Positions 31,882-42,200 of a stretch of 64,000 nt of DNA are shown in pieces; position 1 is the stretch's first letter; the number at the start of each line of letters is the position of its first letter. Under the pieces are notes generated by a model. That model saw only the letters and a program-made list of their open reading frames with translations. It was not told where the DNA came from and did no database searches. Both the position numbers and the translations under genes were made by a program. Origin of the DNA: Alentia gelatinosa (lineage: Eukaryota > Annelida > Polychaeta > Phyllodocida > Polynoidae); the NCBI GenBank assembly GCA_950022655.1, contig OX465587.1:29019716-29083715 (forward strand), read 5' to 3'.

Positions 31882-31882
31882 A

Positions 31883-32434
31883 TGTTGCGGTTACCCTCTA
31901 GTCGCTGAAAGTGTGTTACCACTCTCCGCGATCGTCAGCCGACCAGAGGTTCCGAGACTAGTCGCTACCCTGTACTTACCGTGCCAATACAGGTGGGTTC
32001 GGCTTTACCCACTGGAGAAGGGAGGGAGATCCGAGATCTACCAACTACCACTTAACCGCGAATAGAAAACCAGACTCCGGACAGTTTCAGTTTACCGTTC
32101 GTTTATTACTGGAAGTAATACACAATCCGTTGATGCAACGGGGCACCAACTAGCGCGGGAAGAGATACTGGTCTCTTCAACATTGAAAGGTGTTTCAACA
32201 CAACCTAACCAACTCGTGAGGCTTCAGACGTTCACTCCGTAAAGAGGCACCGTGAGAAGTCCTATCAACCCGCTGTGGACTCGACCTTATATAGCGGCCG
32301 AGTTACGTAATGCGGGTGAACCCGCAGCATTTGCATACTGCGGGTCCGCCGGCCATACCGCACAGCAAGGATCGGCACTCGCGCCACCTAGTTCTAAAGT
32401 GAAACAACGCTGCTCGACTGCCCTGACCCCTACA
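31883..32434 (-). repeat. 5' LTR (552 bp)
   Basis: Matches 19999-20550 along its whole length with two differences seen. Read on the minus strand it starts TGTAGGGG and ends GCAACA. TATA box CTATATAAGG at 32285-32294 (minus), about 140 nt from the LTR start; AATAAA at 32102-32107, about 180 nt downstream of the TATA box. A U3 promoter and R-region polyadenylation signal are therefore in sensible places. Confidence 0.95.
32285..32294 (-). promoter_or_regulatory. LTR TATA box
   Basis: CTATATAAGG on the minus strand, embedded in a GC-rich context within the 5' LTR, drives the retrotransposon transcript by inference. The identical box in the 3' LTR (20401-20410) could drive transcription into the left flank. 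Confidence 0.65.
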
Positions 32435-32438
32435 ATTG

Positions 32439-33289
32439 TTTTCTCATAAAAACACATGCGAATCACAAATAAAGGGATTGCATTAGCTCATTCGATATTC
32501 AGCATCACAAATAAAAGTAATCAGAAGAAAATCATGATAATCGCCGATCTTCTCACGCCCTACTTTGCGAGCCGGGACTTTTTTTTCTGTATTCTATATA
32601 CTCAGCAGTGATCTATGGCCTCTATACGTTTCGTATGGAGGCTCTGTATCAGGTGGATAATAAATCTGACCATCAGGTCATTTACGTACAAACTGAGGTC
32701 TGGACTGTGTCTCCTACTACTGCAGCTAACGTCTCTGAACGTTTTCTCGTTATTTCTGGTTATTACGTTTACTTGTTATGTCTCACTAATCTCTGGTACG
32801 TAATAACGGAAGACTGAGCCTCGGAAAAGAAGGTCTGACTGTCATCCGTAACTTGACATGAGATTGAGTAAAACTTGTAATTGATGGAAGGCTCGACATT
32901 ATGTACATACAAGGTTGTAAACGAACTGTATATTTGTACAAAGGACCTGCAAATATTGTATGACTATGTTTATCTATAAGTCAAATGTTATTTTTTGGAC
33001 AGATTGTGTTGACTACACAAAAATCATCCATCAACTTATCTTCATTGTTTATTAAATATTAACTCAAAGGACACCAAAATCTTTTCTGTTCTCCGTATCA
33101 GAAATATTGAGAAAAACTATACATAAGGTATACAGATGTACTAAACACTGTATACATACCAAAGTGTCATGCGGAATTCGTTGTCTTCTGCTTGGAATAT
33201 CACGAAGCGGAGCTGAGTGATATCATGCCGCAAAGACAACTCATGCGATATAAACAATCATATGAAATTTCGTGATGTTTCATGATAAT
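32439..33289. other. No gene recognised; one hairpin
   Basis: Unique AT-rich sequence right of the LTR element. At 33177-33245 a hairpin-like unit has TTGTCTTCTGCTTGGAATATCA and its complement-like ATCATGCCGCAAAGACAA. A related unit lies at 46340-46400. Confidence 0.45.
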
Positions 33290-33822
33290 CTAACCTAAAA
33301 ATCGGGGGTTACTATGCTAGTTTTTGATCTACAGATCGATATTATGATGATTTTATAATAGGATGCAGACTTTTACACGATATACTAAATGTGAAGTACT
33401 ATAGTTTCAAATTAAAAAAACTCCAGGTCACTGTCCTTGTTTATGAAAGAATTGAGGAATACCATATGTTTGTCATTTCATTTCCCATATAATTCAATCA
33501 AAAGTAAATTTGCATGCTTTACCCATTGGGTTAGATCAAACTCCATTCTTTGTTATACTTCACTTATCTAGTATTATTTAGTATTAAAATATAATCTATT
33601 TTGAATATATAATTGTCAGTATTTGAAATTAATCTTACCACTTATTATCAACTGATGTAATGTTCTATGCGATTTGGATTTGATTGCCTTTGCATTTGTA
33701 AGTAGTCCGGACTCTGTATTCTTATAATGGAAGACCACCTATCTTCAGGTGAATTATATGTGCAATTATTTTTTGTTTTAAATCCAGGTGGCGCCACTGT
33801 GTAGTGTAGGATATGCCTTTAA
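33290..33822. mobile_element. Family B MITE, 5'-truncated
   Basis: Begins inside the family consensus (AAAAATCGGGGGTTACTATG), passes the shared AAAGAATTGAGGAATACCAT segment and ends GTGTAGGATATGCCTTTAA with TTAA at 33819. The left end is missing. Confidence 0.65.
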
Positions 33823-34075
33823 AGCAGGACCTCGCCCATACCCTGGTTAATCAGTCTAATGGAGAGGACGGCCGAGGAGATGCCCTAAGACCGGCCTGTG
33901 ACCACGAGTAGGTGTTTCTCCACACAGAGGTTTGTCTGTGAGCGGTAAACTGACCCCCGCGTCTTAAGACGGTTTATCAGGAGCTGGTCAAAGAGGGTCG
34001 TCTTCACAGTGATAGCAGTTCTCTGTGAGAAAAACGGACAACAAAATCTGCCCCCCCCCCCACCCCGTGTGCTAG
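33823..34075. other. GC-richer stretch, nothing identified
   Basis: Contains CTCTGTGAGAAAAACGGACAACAAA, a phrase that reappears at 34733-34760 beyond the next elements. This suggests the intervening DNA (about 34076-34730) inserted into or duplicated this segment. A C tract lies near 34051. Confidence 0.4.
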
Positions 34076-34424
34076 GTGCATATCGGACAATTTGTCTTGA
34101 AAATTAGAACTCATGTTATGTTCCTGAAATTTGAATACGATGATCTCAAAGTACACACATCTAGCTTAGCAATTGAGGGTCACCATGTTAGTTTTTGATT
34201 TAGAGCTTGATATTATGACAATTTAATGTTAGAATACATAGATATTATTTATTTATAAGATGTTGCTTTTCACATTCTAAAACCCATGCCATTATCCTCA
34301 AACTTTCAACATAATAAAGTAGATAGATAGTACTACACATTTAAGTTTTAAAAACCATAGTTCACCATCCTTGTTTTTGATAGAATTTAAGAAAACAATA
34401 TTTTCTGTATATAGAGTGAGACCA
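34076..34424. mobile_element. Family B MITE, 3'-interrupted
   Basis: Starts GCATATCGGACAATTTGTCTTG and carries GATGATCTCAAAGT, GAGGGTCACCATGTTAGTTT and CCATAGTTCACCATCC in family order. It stops after TTTTCTGTATATAGAGT, where the next TIR element begins. Confidence 0.65.
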
Positions 34425-34727
34425 GGGACCTGTTTCACTAGTTTTGTGACATGTCTGTGACACCATACAGACATTGGGGTTGTCTAGTTTTGTGACAACA
34501 CAAGTAGCTGCCCTTAGTTAAAGACAGACCCCAAATATAAGAATTAGACAAATCTACACGTCATGAACTTGTTTCACTAGTTTCGTGACAAAAGTGTTAG
34601 ACACACATGAAAACCAACAGTGCAAGCAAGAACGTACAAAACTAAGTCTAATGTCTGGTTCCGATGAAAACGGACACACCATCTAGACGCCATCTAGACA
34701 TGTCACGAAACTAGTGAAACAGGTCCC
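34425..34727. mobile_element. TIR element, family K
   Basis: The inverted ends are GGGACCTGTTTCACTAGTTT (34425 on) and AAACTAGTGAAACAGGTCCC (ends 34727), with arms of about 31 bp including TGTGACATGTCT. One extra internal copy of GTTTCACTAGTTTCGTGACA lies at 34570. Total 303 bp, non-coding. No clear target duplication. Confidence 0.75.
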
Positions 34728-35339
34728 AGCTCTCTGTGAGAAAAAACTGACAACAAAGTCTGACAAAAGTTGCTTTTTTGCACTTTTTATACTTATCATT
34801 TGATAAGTTTTTATCACACTGTAGTATGGTATGTGAAAGGTGGTGGTTTAAAGCCATCTTCCATTGGCCGTTGAAAATGGCACTGATTGATGGACTTCCC
34901 CTAAAAGTATGTTAGTCGTGGCTCCAAAGACGCGTCAGTAAGGGTTCATGTTTCTATGGTATTTTCTGGATTTAATCTTTGCATTTAAATTTTCAGAATC
35001 TCCAATGAAATCAAAGCATTTTATTCTGTCTTCCCGTGAGAATATCAGTCAGTAATACGTGATCTGTACTGAATTGATTGGTGAGCAATAATCATCCAAC
35101 TTCGAGAGATATGGATGTAAATGGTCTAATATGAAGATGATATTACCATATTTCTTAGCACTTTCTTATAAGAAAGCCTAAACTAGCATATTTAGTCCTA
35201 TTTAAACAACTTTCTGTGTGGGAAATCCAATCCAATATTAATTCAAGCCACGTCTGGTGAGAACCAAGCCCAGAATGCGTTTCTAGAAATCCATATAGAT
35301 AAAGTTAAATACAAAAAAATCAGAAAACCAAGCAGAATT
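34728..35339. other. No gene recognised
   Basis: AT-rich sequence with a family C fragment at about 34855-34885 (CTTCCATTGGCCGTTGAAAA). Nothing else was identified. Confidence 0.4.
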
Positions 35340-35680
35340 GATAATTACAGAAATATTGTGCAGGCGGTGGCTGCGAAGCGAATTCCATCTTGCAGGAACC
35401 GTCGGGCGAGTTGAATTGGCCCACTCGGGCGAGCGTGTAATCTCTGCCCTAACCACCCGCGTCAGCCAATCAGATAAGCCGTGACAAAGTAAACCTCTGC
35501 TGGGAGATTGCCTGCTCCGCGGAGCAGCTCGGGGTCGCTGTGCATTCTCCCAGCAGAGGAGATAAACATGTGTGATATTAATGAAATGTGGCCGCTCGCC
35601 CATCATTTAAAGACTCCGCTGGGACGCAGGACCTGCCTCGTTATGCGCATGCGCAGAGATTAGCAGGGAGGATAGATGGT
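35340..35680. promoter_or_regulatory. GC-rich unique island with nested palindromes and an NRF-1-like site
   Basis: I found no other copy in the window. A 14-bp perfect inverted repeat, CCTCTGCTGGGAGA (35494-35507) / TCTCCCAGCAGAGG (35546-35559), encloses a perfect 16-bp palindrome, CTGCTCCGCGGAGCAG (35512-35527). CCAAT is at 35466 with AGATAAG (GATA-type) beside it. TGCGCATGCGCA, a perfect NRF-1-type palindrome, lies at 35644-35655. A promoter or conserved non-coding element is inferred. A 107-codon minus frame (35283-35606) lacks motifs and is not called. Confidence 0.4.
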
Positions 35681-36289
35681 CTTAGATAATGGTCTGCCAA
35701 GGGGGGGGGGGGCGTTATTATTATATAGCTGTGGTAGTATATCCTACACATACGGCCCGCTCCTACCAATATCGTATCTATATCCGTACGACACCTTTGA
35801 TGGTTGACGAGGTTGACGAGGTTGACGTTGTAAAAACTCGCTAGCGCTCGTGTTTTACTACGCGTCAACCTCTCGTGGTTTACGGCCGCCTGTCCACAAA
35901 ACCATCGTTTATTGCCTATGCATTCTTTCTAACATATTTAATATATACATAGTGAATGGATTAACTAATTAAAATGATTATAACAGACACTGCTCCTCTA
36001 AAATGATTTCTTGTTGAAATATTAGAGACAAATCCCCTTCACTTCTTGCCCCCTGAGGGGAGTGAGACCACAGAGTTGCTCATGTTATTGTCAGGAAATA
36101 ACTCTATCAGAGGCCTCCCAGTTGGCCTGGCTCCATGCAGATAGCACCGTCTTCATTATCTCAACAAAAAACACACGGAAAAGAAACATTAAAATCACCA
36201 AAATGGCTCGTTTCTCATTTGTCTCAGAGGCTTGGATCCTTCCAGGCACACCTCCGTGGATCCAGGATCTCACACTCACTCCAGGGAAA
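35681..36289. other. No gene recognised; G tract
   Basis: G12 tract near 35701. GAGGTTGACG is repeated three times at 35809-35830. The phrase CAACCTCTCGTGG..T near 35865 recurs at 41288. No exon-like sequence. Confidence 0.4.
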
Positions 36290-37590
36290 TCTCGTGTTCA
36301 TACTGCACCGCTCCTGCTTGTTGTCATTCACACTGCACCGCTCCAGCTTGTTGTCATTCACACTGCGCCGCTCCAGCTTGTTGTCATTCACACTGCGCTG
36401 CTCCATCTTATTGTCATTCACACTGCGCCGCTTCAGCTTGTTGTCATTCACACTGCACCACTCCAGCTTGTTGTCATTCACACTGCACTGCTCAAGCTCA
36501 TTGTCATTCACACTGCACCGCTCCAGCTTGTTGTCATTCACACTGCACCGCTCCAGCTTGTTGTTATTCACACTGCACTGCTCCAGCTTGTTGTCATTCA
36601 CACTGCGCCACTCCAGCTTGTTGTAGTTCACACCGGCCGCTCCAGATTGTTGTCATTCACACTGTGTTGCTCCAGCTTGTTGTCATTCACACTGCACTGC
36701 TCCAGCTTGTTGTCATTCAGACTGAGCCGCTCCAGCTTGTTGTGATTCACACTGCACCGCTCCAGCTGGTTGTCATTCACACTGCGCCGCTCCAGCTTGT
36801 TGTCATTCACACTGCGCTGCTCCATCTTATTGTCATTCACACTGCGCCACTCCAGCTTGTTGTCATTCACACTGCACCACTCCAGCTTGTTGTCATTCAC
36901 ACTGCACTGCTCAAGCTCATTGTCATTCACACTGCACCGCTCCAGCTTGTTGTCATTCACACTGCACCGCTCCAGCTTGTTGTTATTCACACTGCACTGC
37001 TCCAGCTTGTTGTCATTCACACTGCGCCACTCCAGCTTGTTGTAGTTCACACCGGCCGCTCCAGATTGTTGTCATTCACACTGTGCCGCTCCAGCTTGTT
37101 GTCATGCACACTGCACTGCTCCAGCTTGTTGTCATTCACACTGAGCCGCTCCAGCTTGTTTTGATTCACACTGCACCACTCCAGCTTGTTGTCATTCACA
37201 CTGCACCGCTCCAGCTTGATGTTGTTCACACTGCACCGCTCAAGCTCATTGTCATTCACACTGCACCGCTCCAGCTTGTTGTCATTCACACTGCACCACT
37301 CCAGCTTGTTGTTATTCACACTGCACTGCTCCAGCTTGTTGTCATTCACACTGCGCCGCTATAGCTTGTTGTAGTTCACACTGCGCAGCTCCAGATTGTT
37401 GTCATTCACACTGCGCCACTCCAGCTTGTTGTCATTCACACTGCACTGCTCCAGCTTGTTGTCATTCACACTGCACCGCTTCAACTTGTTGTTGTTCACA
37501 CTGCCACGCTCCAGCTTGTTGTCATTCACACTGCGCCACTCCAGCTTGTTGTCGTTCACACTGCGCCGCTCCAGCTTGTTGTCGGCTAAA
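36290..37590. repeat. 30-bp satellite with ~419-bp higher-order unit
   Basis: About 43 tandem copies of a 30-bp unit (ATTCACACTGCACC plus GCTCCAGCTTGTTGTC). The rare variant ACCGGCCGCTCCAGATTG, which is one base short, appears at 36632 and 37051, and the intervening order of variants is largely repeated. A block of 14 units (419 bp) was therefore duplicated. Open frames on both strands follow from 30 being divisible by three. Confidence 0.9.
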
Positions 37591-37814
37591 CCTGTCTCTG
37601 CAATATTAGGATTTTAAGATGTTCCCTACCCGCTTTTTTACAGGCGAAGTGTTACTATTCAAGATAGATATAGTTCCTAGCTGTGTAGTGTGTCTGGCAG
37701 TTTTCCCCTCCAATGACCTTCGCTAAATTCTCCCGGCTGAAGAACATGCTTCGGCCACAGATGAGCTACCAGGTATATCAGCCTTTCCCCATACATAACA
37801 ACAGCAAAACCTCC

Positions 37815-37845
<31 letters not shown>

Positions 37846-37879
37846 ACAACCACAACCAGGCCACTCCCCCTACACCGAA
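37591..37879. repeat. Short unique stretch with poly-C/CA microsatellite
   Basis: Bases about 37810-37852 are a C tract followed by a CA dinucleotide run. The rest is unique, with no coding signal. Confidence 0.6.
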
Positions 37880-38155
37880 ATAAGGCCTGTTTCCATTGGT
37901 CGACGAAAATGGCGTAGAGTTACCAGAAAGTCTGTCGGTGGTGCCACTGACTGTGCATCAGTATTGAAAAATGGGTGAGTAGATTTCACTCACTGACCAA
38001 GCTTTCACATTGCATAATCTAAGTAGAAAAGGTTGTGGGTTATTTCACGAGCTGAGTCATTTCCATTGACCGATCTTGGGTCAGCAGTGCCAAAAGTCCG
38101 TTGGTGGTTACTTACTGTCGATTGGTGACGAGAAATCGGCCAATGGAAACTGGCC
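37880..38155. mobile_element. Family C fold-back element
   Basis: Left end GTTTCCATTGGTCGACGAAA; right end ATCGGCCAATGGAAACTGGC. Internal words GTCTGTCGGTGGTGCCACTG and TTCCATTGACCGATCTTGGG are shared with the copy at 56875-57165 in the same order. No coding capacity. Confidence 0.6.
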
Positions 38156-38290
38156 TATACAGCCACAGCCAAGCCCCTCCCCACACCCACAGCCACAGCC
38201 ATGCCTCCCCCACACACACAACCACAGCCAAGCATCCCACACACATATAGCCACAGCCAAGCAACTCCCCCCCACACACACACACATACT
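38156..38290. repeat. CA-rich repeat, CCACAGCCAAGC type
   Basis: Imperfect repeats of CCACAGCCAAGC with CACA runs. The same low-complexity type resumes at 38606-38785 on the other side of an inserted element. Confidence 0.65.
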
Positions 38291-38605
38291 ATCGCAAAAC
38301 TGGATGAGTTTTAATCTTGGCCACCGTATGCCACGACTGGAGTTTGGCATAGTGACTTCATGAGGCAAAGCCGAGTGAAGTCTGGAGCCAAAACTCCAGG
38401 AGTGGCATACAGTGGCCAAGATTAAAACGAATCAGGTTTTGATTTTATCCTACCCCGTCTCTTCGATTTTGGAATATTACGTGATAAAAATTCTGTATGC
38501 CACTAGTGGCATATAAAAGTCCATATGCCAGTCAGCGTGGCATACGGAAACTCAATGTTAAGCCTATTGGATTTTATATTAGGGGTAGGATAAAACCACA
38601 GCCAA
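38291..38605 (-). mobile_element. Family E composite hairpin element (inverted copy)
   Basis: It contains GGATGAGTTTTAATCTTGGC with its complement GGCCAAGATTAAAACGAATC as one hairpin. A second TIR unit ends TTTTATCCTACCCC ... GGGGTAGGATAAA and holds the palindromes TATGCCACTAGTGGCATA and GTATGCCACGCTGACTGGC. Copies occur at 52911-53210 and 58854-59150 in the other orientation. It splits a CA-rich repeat, so it inserted there. Confidence 0.7.
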
Positions 38606-38785
38606 GCCTCTCCCCACACACACACACACACAGTCACATCCAAGCCTCTCCCCACACACATACACACGACCACAGCCAAGCCACTCCCTCCAAAACATAC
38701 ACACAACCACAACCATGCCCCTTCCCACCCCACCAATACGCAGTCACAGCCAAGCATCCCCCCCTCTCATACACACACACTTAGC
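38606..38785. repeat. CA-rich repeat, right half
   Basis: Continuation of the CCACAGCCAAGC / CACACA low-complexity DNA left of the family E insertion. Confidence 0.6.
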
Positions 38786-39111
38786 TCACCTCAGCTCGAC
38801 CCGCCTTGGCAGATGTCATGCGTACTACGTCACTTTCGGTGGGTGTTGCCATGATAAGGACACATTAAGGTGATGTGAAACTCTAAGCGGGGCTGCCGGC
38901 AGAGGGGAGGTGGTACAGGAACAGTTTGCTTCTACCTATGTTAGCCTCCGATAAATTTGTCAGCTGCCAACGACTGCATTTATGTCATGTATAAGCCATT
39001 CTTCTCTGGCCGACTATTCGCCACCGATATGCAGTCGGGAACCACCGACTCCAGATCAGTGAATGGAAACAGGCATGCAGAGTAGTGCTTGCTGAGACCA
39101 CCACCAAAAGG
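38786..39111. other. No gene; family C fragment
   Basis: Bases about 39000-39075 (CTGGCCGACTATTCGCCACC ... AATGGAAACAGGCATGC) match fragments at 54370-54450 and 57310-57400. The rest is unique. Confidence 0.45.
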
Positions 39112-39660
39112 ATTCGGTCAGTATGCACCTGTCAGGTGCACCCCTCTCATAAGATCTCACTCTCTCTAAGTGGTATTCTGTACAAGGTTCTCACTGTGCA
39201 ACCCTCTCATAAGATCTCACTCTCTCTAAGTGGTATTCTGTACAAGGTTCTCACTACGCACCCCTCTTATAAGATCTCACACTCTCTAAGTGGTATTCTG
39301 TACAAGGTTCTCACTACGCACCCCTCTCATAAGATCTCACTCTATCTAAGTGGTATTCTGTACAAGGTTCTCACTACGCACTCCTCTCATAAGATCTCAT
39401 ACTCTCTAAGTGGTATTCTGTACAGGGTTCTCACTACACCCCCCTCTCATCAGATCTCACACTCTCTAAGTGGTATTCTGTACAAGGTTCTCACTACGCA
39501 TCCCTCTCATAAGATCTCATACTCTCTAAGTGGTGTTCTGTACAAGGTTCTCACTATGCACCCCTCTCATAAGATCTCACACTCTCTAAGTGGTATTCTG
39601 TACAAGGTTCTCACTGTGCACCCCTCTCATTAGATCTCACACTCTCTAAGTGGTATTATT
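39112..39660. repeat. 60-bp satellite
   Basis: Nine copies of an exact 60-bp unit: AAGATCTCACTCTCTCTAAG, TGGTATTCTGTACAAGGTTC, TCACTACGCACCCCTCTCAT. The open plus frame (182 codons) is explained by the period. Pieces of the monomer match both flanks of the fold-back element at 40874-41090. Confidence 0.9.
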
Positions 39661-40713
39661 ATATACCTATGCACAAACTATCTATCAATACTGACTGCTC
39701 CTAGGGATATAGTAATAATATCAAATAACCATGGTACTCTGTCTAGCTTGGTACGCATCGTCATAGGAATTGACATACGGAGTGCTTTGAATGACATACG
39801 GAGTGCTTTGACTGACATACGGAGTGCTTTGAAAAATAACGCAATCTGATTGGCCGAGAGGCCGAAGCACTCGGCTGGGCGGAAAATTTAAAAATGTCGG
39901 ACGTCATCGAATCGCGAGTCTGACAATGTGTTATAAACGGACCATAAGGAGTAAACATGCGTACCCATTAGATATCAAGGCATCTAACGTAGGACATTCA
40001 CTTGATACAATTTAGATAGCTTAGATATGCGAAATCAATCGATATCAACAAACACTAATAGTCCACTGCGACACTCTGTGTTGTCAACGTCAAATTACGT
40101 TGGCTAGCCTTTTGCAGGTTAGGAACAAGCAAGTCCCACATTGTATTACAGCAGTTGTAATAGGTACCCAGCGAAGTCAATTCTGGAACGTCAGGGACCA
40201 GTGAACCTTATGTACACACACACCCTTAAACAAGGGGTCACAGCAAAATTAAATGAACGTCACTCTCCGACTCGTAGTCTCTGCTAATCAGTAAGTGTCA
40301 GTATAACAGAGGATGTGTTTGGAGAGTGAGCAAGGCAATCGCCATAGTAACAGATGCAGCATGTGTCACAACGTCTTTGCCAAAGCTATCTTTTCAAGTG
40401 AGTAGTGTTCTACAGGCGATTAGGGGATATTTTGAATATTTTCACACACTTTAAGGTATATAATAATAGAATTACGACGTTGGCGCTCATGTATGGTAGC
40501 CGTACGTCTTGGGTTTGCCTTGCTCACTGTTACGGAATGCAAAACTGAGATAGGAGAGTGTAGAATGGTGCCGCTAAGGACTATGGGATTGAACAACAAG
40601 TAAGACAGTGTATTTGACGTCTTTGTCGAACAGTTGAGGGCGGCGTTATGGTGATTTAAGGTCATAATAAAGGTAATTTGTTAATGTTTAAGACATTTGA
40701 AGGTATATAATAA
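39661..40713. other. No gene; short repeats
   Basis: GACATACGGAGTGCTTTGA is repeated three times at about 39772-39832. At 40453-40520 lies a half copy of the arm of the hairpin at 40714-40866 (TAGAATTACGACGTTGGCGC). No coding signal. Confidence 0.5.
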
Positions 40714-40866
40714 TAGAATTACGACGTTGGCGCTCGTGTATGGTGGCCGTACGCCGAGGTTTGTCTCACGGTCGTACTCACCAAGGCCGTAGGCCAAGGT
40801 GAGTACGACCGTGAGACAAACCTCGGCGTACGGCCACCATACACGAGCGCCAACATAGTAATTCTA
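40714..40866. repeat. Near-perfect 69-bp inverted repeat (hairpin)
   Basis: The left arm 40714-40782 and right arm 40798-40866 are reverse complements with about two mismatches around a ~15-nt spacer (AAGGCCGTAGGCCAA, itself partly palindromic). Arms contain GCCGTACGCCGAGGTTTGTC. A related single arm sits at 40453-40520. It could be a MITE with almost no interior. Long hairpins are also sources of small RNAs. Confidence 0.85.
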
Positions 40867-40873
40867 TATTACG

Positions 40874-41054
40874 TACAAGGTTCTCACTACGCTCTATGGG
40901 AGAATAATTCTTAACGAACTAGGCTTAGAGCCTTGAGAATCCACTGACATACAGTATTGATGTATGCTTTAGCTCGGGTACAGGCCAGTGGATTATCAAG
41001 GCTCTAAGCCTAGTTCGTTAAGAATTCTTCTCTTATAGAGTGTAGTGAGAGTAC
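40874..41054. mobile_element. Fold-back element with ~72-bp arms
   Basis: The left arm begins GTACAAGGTTCTCACTACGC and runs to AATCCACTG near 40948. The right arm (about 40983-41054) complements it, including CTTAACGAACTAGGCTTAGA. About 32 nt separate the arms. The outer ends resemble the 60-bp satellite monomer. A decayed arm is at 12066-12100. Confidence 0.7.
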
Positions 41055-42200
41055 AGACTTAAAGACTGTGAGATCTTATGATAGGGATGCCCGCTTACTC
41101 CCTGCCCGTCCGCTCTATGTCTAGAATGTTCTACGCCAAGACGGGGACACTTTCCTTCCTTAACAGCCCTCCCCGCACCCCCCCCCCACCCACCCCCTCA
41201 CACTACACACAATGCATGACAGGCGGCCATAAACCACGAGTAGTTGATGCATAGAAATACATGAGTGTCAGTGAGTGTATTACAACGTCAACCTCTCGTG
41301 GTTCACAGTACCCCCACGCCGTCTACAAAACCATCGTTTCTCATATTCATTATCCATCTTCCAGAGTAAATTAAACCCAGGAATTGCCAAATTATAGTGT
41401 ATATTACTGGGGACCTTTTTTCACTATACACCACGAGGGAACTATTTTCCTGTATACCACAGATTTGAGGCAGTATACAACAGATTTTAATATGTATACC
41501 AGTATACCAGAATATTGACTGGTTGTCCTTTCTGACAGTTTTTAAACAACAGGTAGTAGTTTACTGAGTCCCCATACGTTCTCAGTGGGTACTTTGTACA
41601 CGATGGATAATAAACAATGGGTAGTGGTTTGCTAAATCCCCATACATTCAAAACTGGTACTTTGAATACCATAGATAATGCACAAAGGTAGTAGTGCTCT
41701 GACTCCCTATATATTCTCAATAGGTACTTTGTACCATGGATAATAAACAATGGGTTGTGGTTCCCCATACATTCTCAATGGGTACTTTGTATACCATGGA
41801 TAATAAATAATGGGTCGTGGTTCCCCATACATTCTCAATTGATACTTTGTACAACATGGATTATAAATCCTCCCGCTGTTTCAAAAAGATATACTTCATC
41901 AATATATGGTCACCAGATACTCTTGACAATAAGATATACATGGACTATTTTCCCGTATACCACAGATTTGAAACCATATACCACGGTTATCGTATCTGAT
42001 TTTAAACGATGGCTAGTAGTTTACTGAGTCGCCATACATTCTCAACGGGTACTTTGTATACCATGGATTATAAATCCTCCCGCTTAGTCCCTGTCTGTCC
42101 GCTCTATGTCTAGCAGGTTTTACGCCAAAATGGGGGACACTCTCCTTCCTTAACAGCCCTCCCCGCACCCCCCCCCCCAGCCCCCCTCACACGACACACT
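41055..42200. repeat. 60-68-bp repeats flanked by a 125-bp direct duplication
   Basis: The segment at about 41090-41215 (CTGCCCGTCCGCTCTATGTC, ACAGCCCTCCCCGCACCCCC) recurs at about 42075-42200. Between them, CATTCTCAATGGGTACTTTG / ACCATGGATAATAAACAATG units occur about six times at 41560-41880 and again at 42010-42075, spaced 60-68 bp. Words of the CCGTATACCACAGATTTGA type also repeat. Open frames are repeat by-products. Confidence 0.7.

Larger units (their letters stand above)
19995..32438 (-). mobile_element. Ty3/Gypsy-type LTR retrotransposon with extra ORF block
   Basis: Complete element of 12,436 bp plus ATTG target duplications at 19995-19998 and 32435-32438. The order on the minus strand is 5' LTR, primer binding site, gag, protease, RT, RNase H, integrase, three additional long ORFs, polypurine stretch and 3' LTR. 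RT-RNaseH-integrase order and the integrase GPF module mark it as Ty3/Gypsy (Metaviridae), not Copia or BEL. There is no chromodomain after integrase; an AT-hook-like PGRPRK is there instead. The LTRs differ at only two positions that I can see, so the insertion is recent. Pol nevertheless contains an in-frame TGA and a frame change. Confidence 0.95.

Noticed and set aside
19995..32438. Endogenous retrovirus with env
   Set aside because: The frames after pol lack a signal peptide, a hydrophobic fusion or transmembrane segment and a cysteine-rich ectodomain. The layout fits a Ty3/Gypsy retrotransposon with accessory ORFs.
35283..35606. 107-codon minus-strand gene over the GC-rich island
   Set aside because: No domain, and the frame runs across palindromes and into AT-rich sequence without an exon boundary.
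36290..37590. CRISPR-like array (30-bp repeats)
   Set aside because: Repeats are contiguous with no unique spacers, in an animal-type genome full of satellites.
36062..37617. Long His/Leu/Ser-rich repeat frames on both strands
   Set aside because: Explained by a 30-bp satellite; both strands are open equally.
39085..39633. 182-codon frame with 20-residue repeats
   Set aside because: Explained by a 60-bp satellite, a multiple of three.
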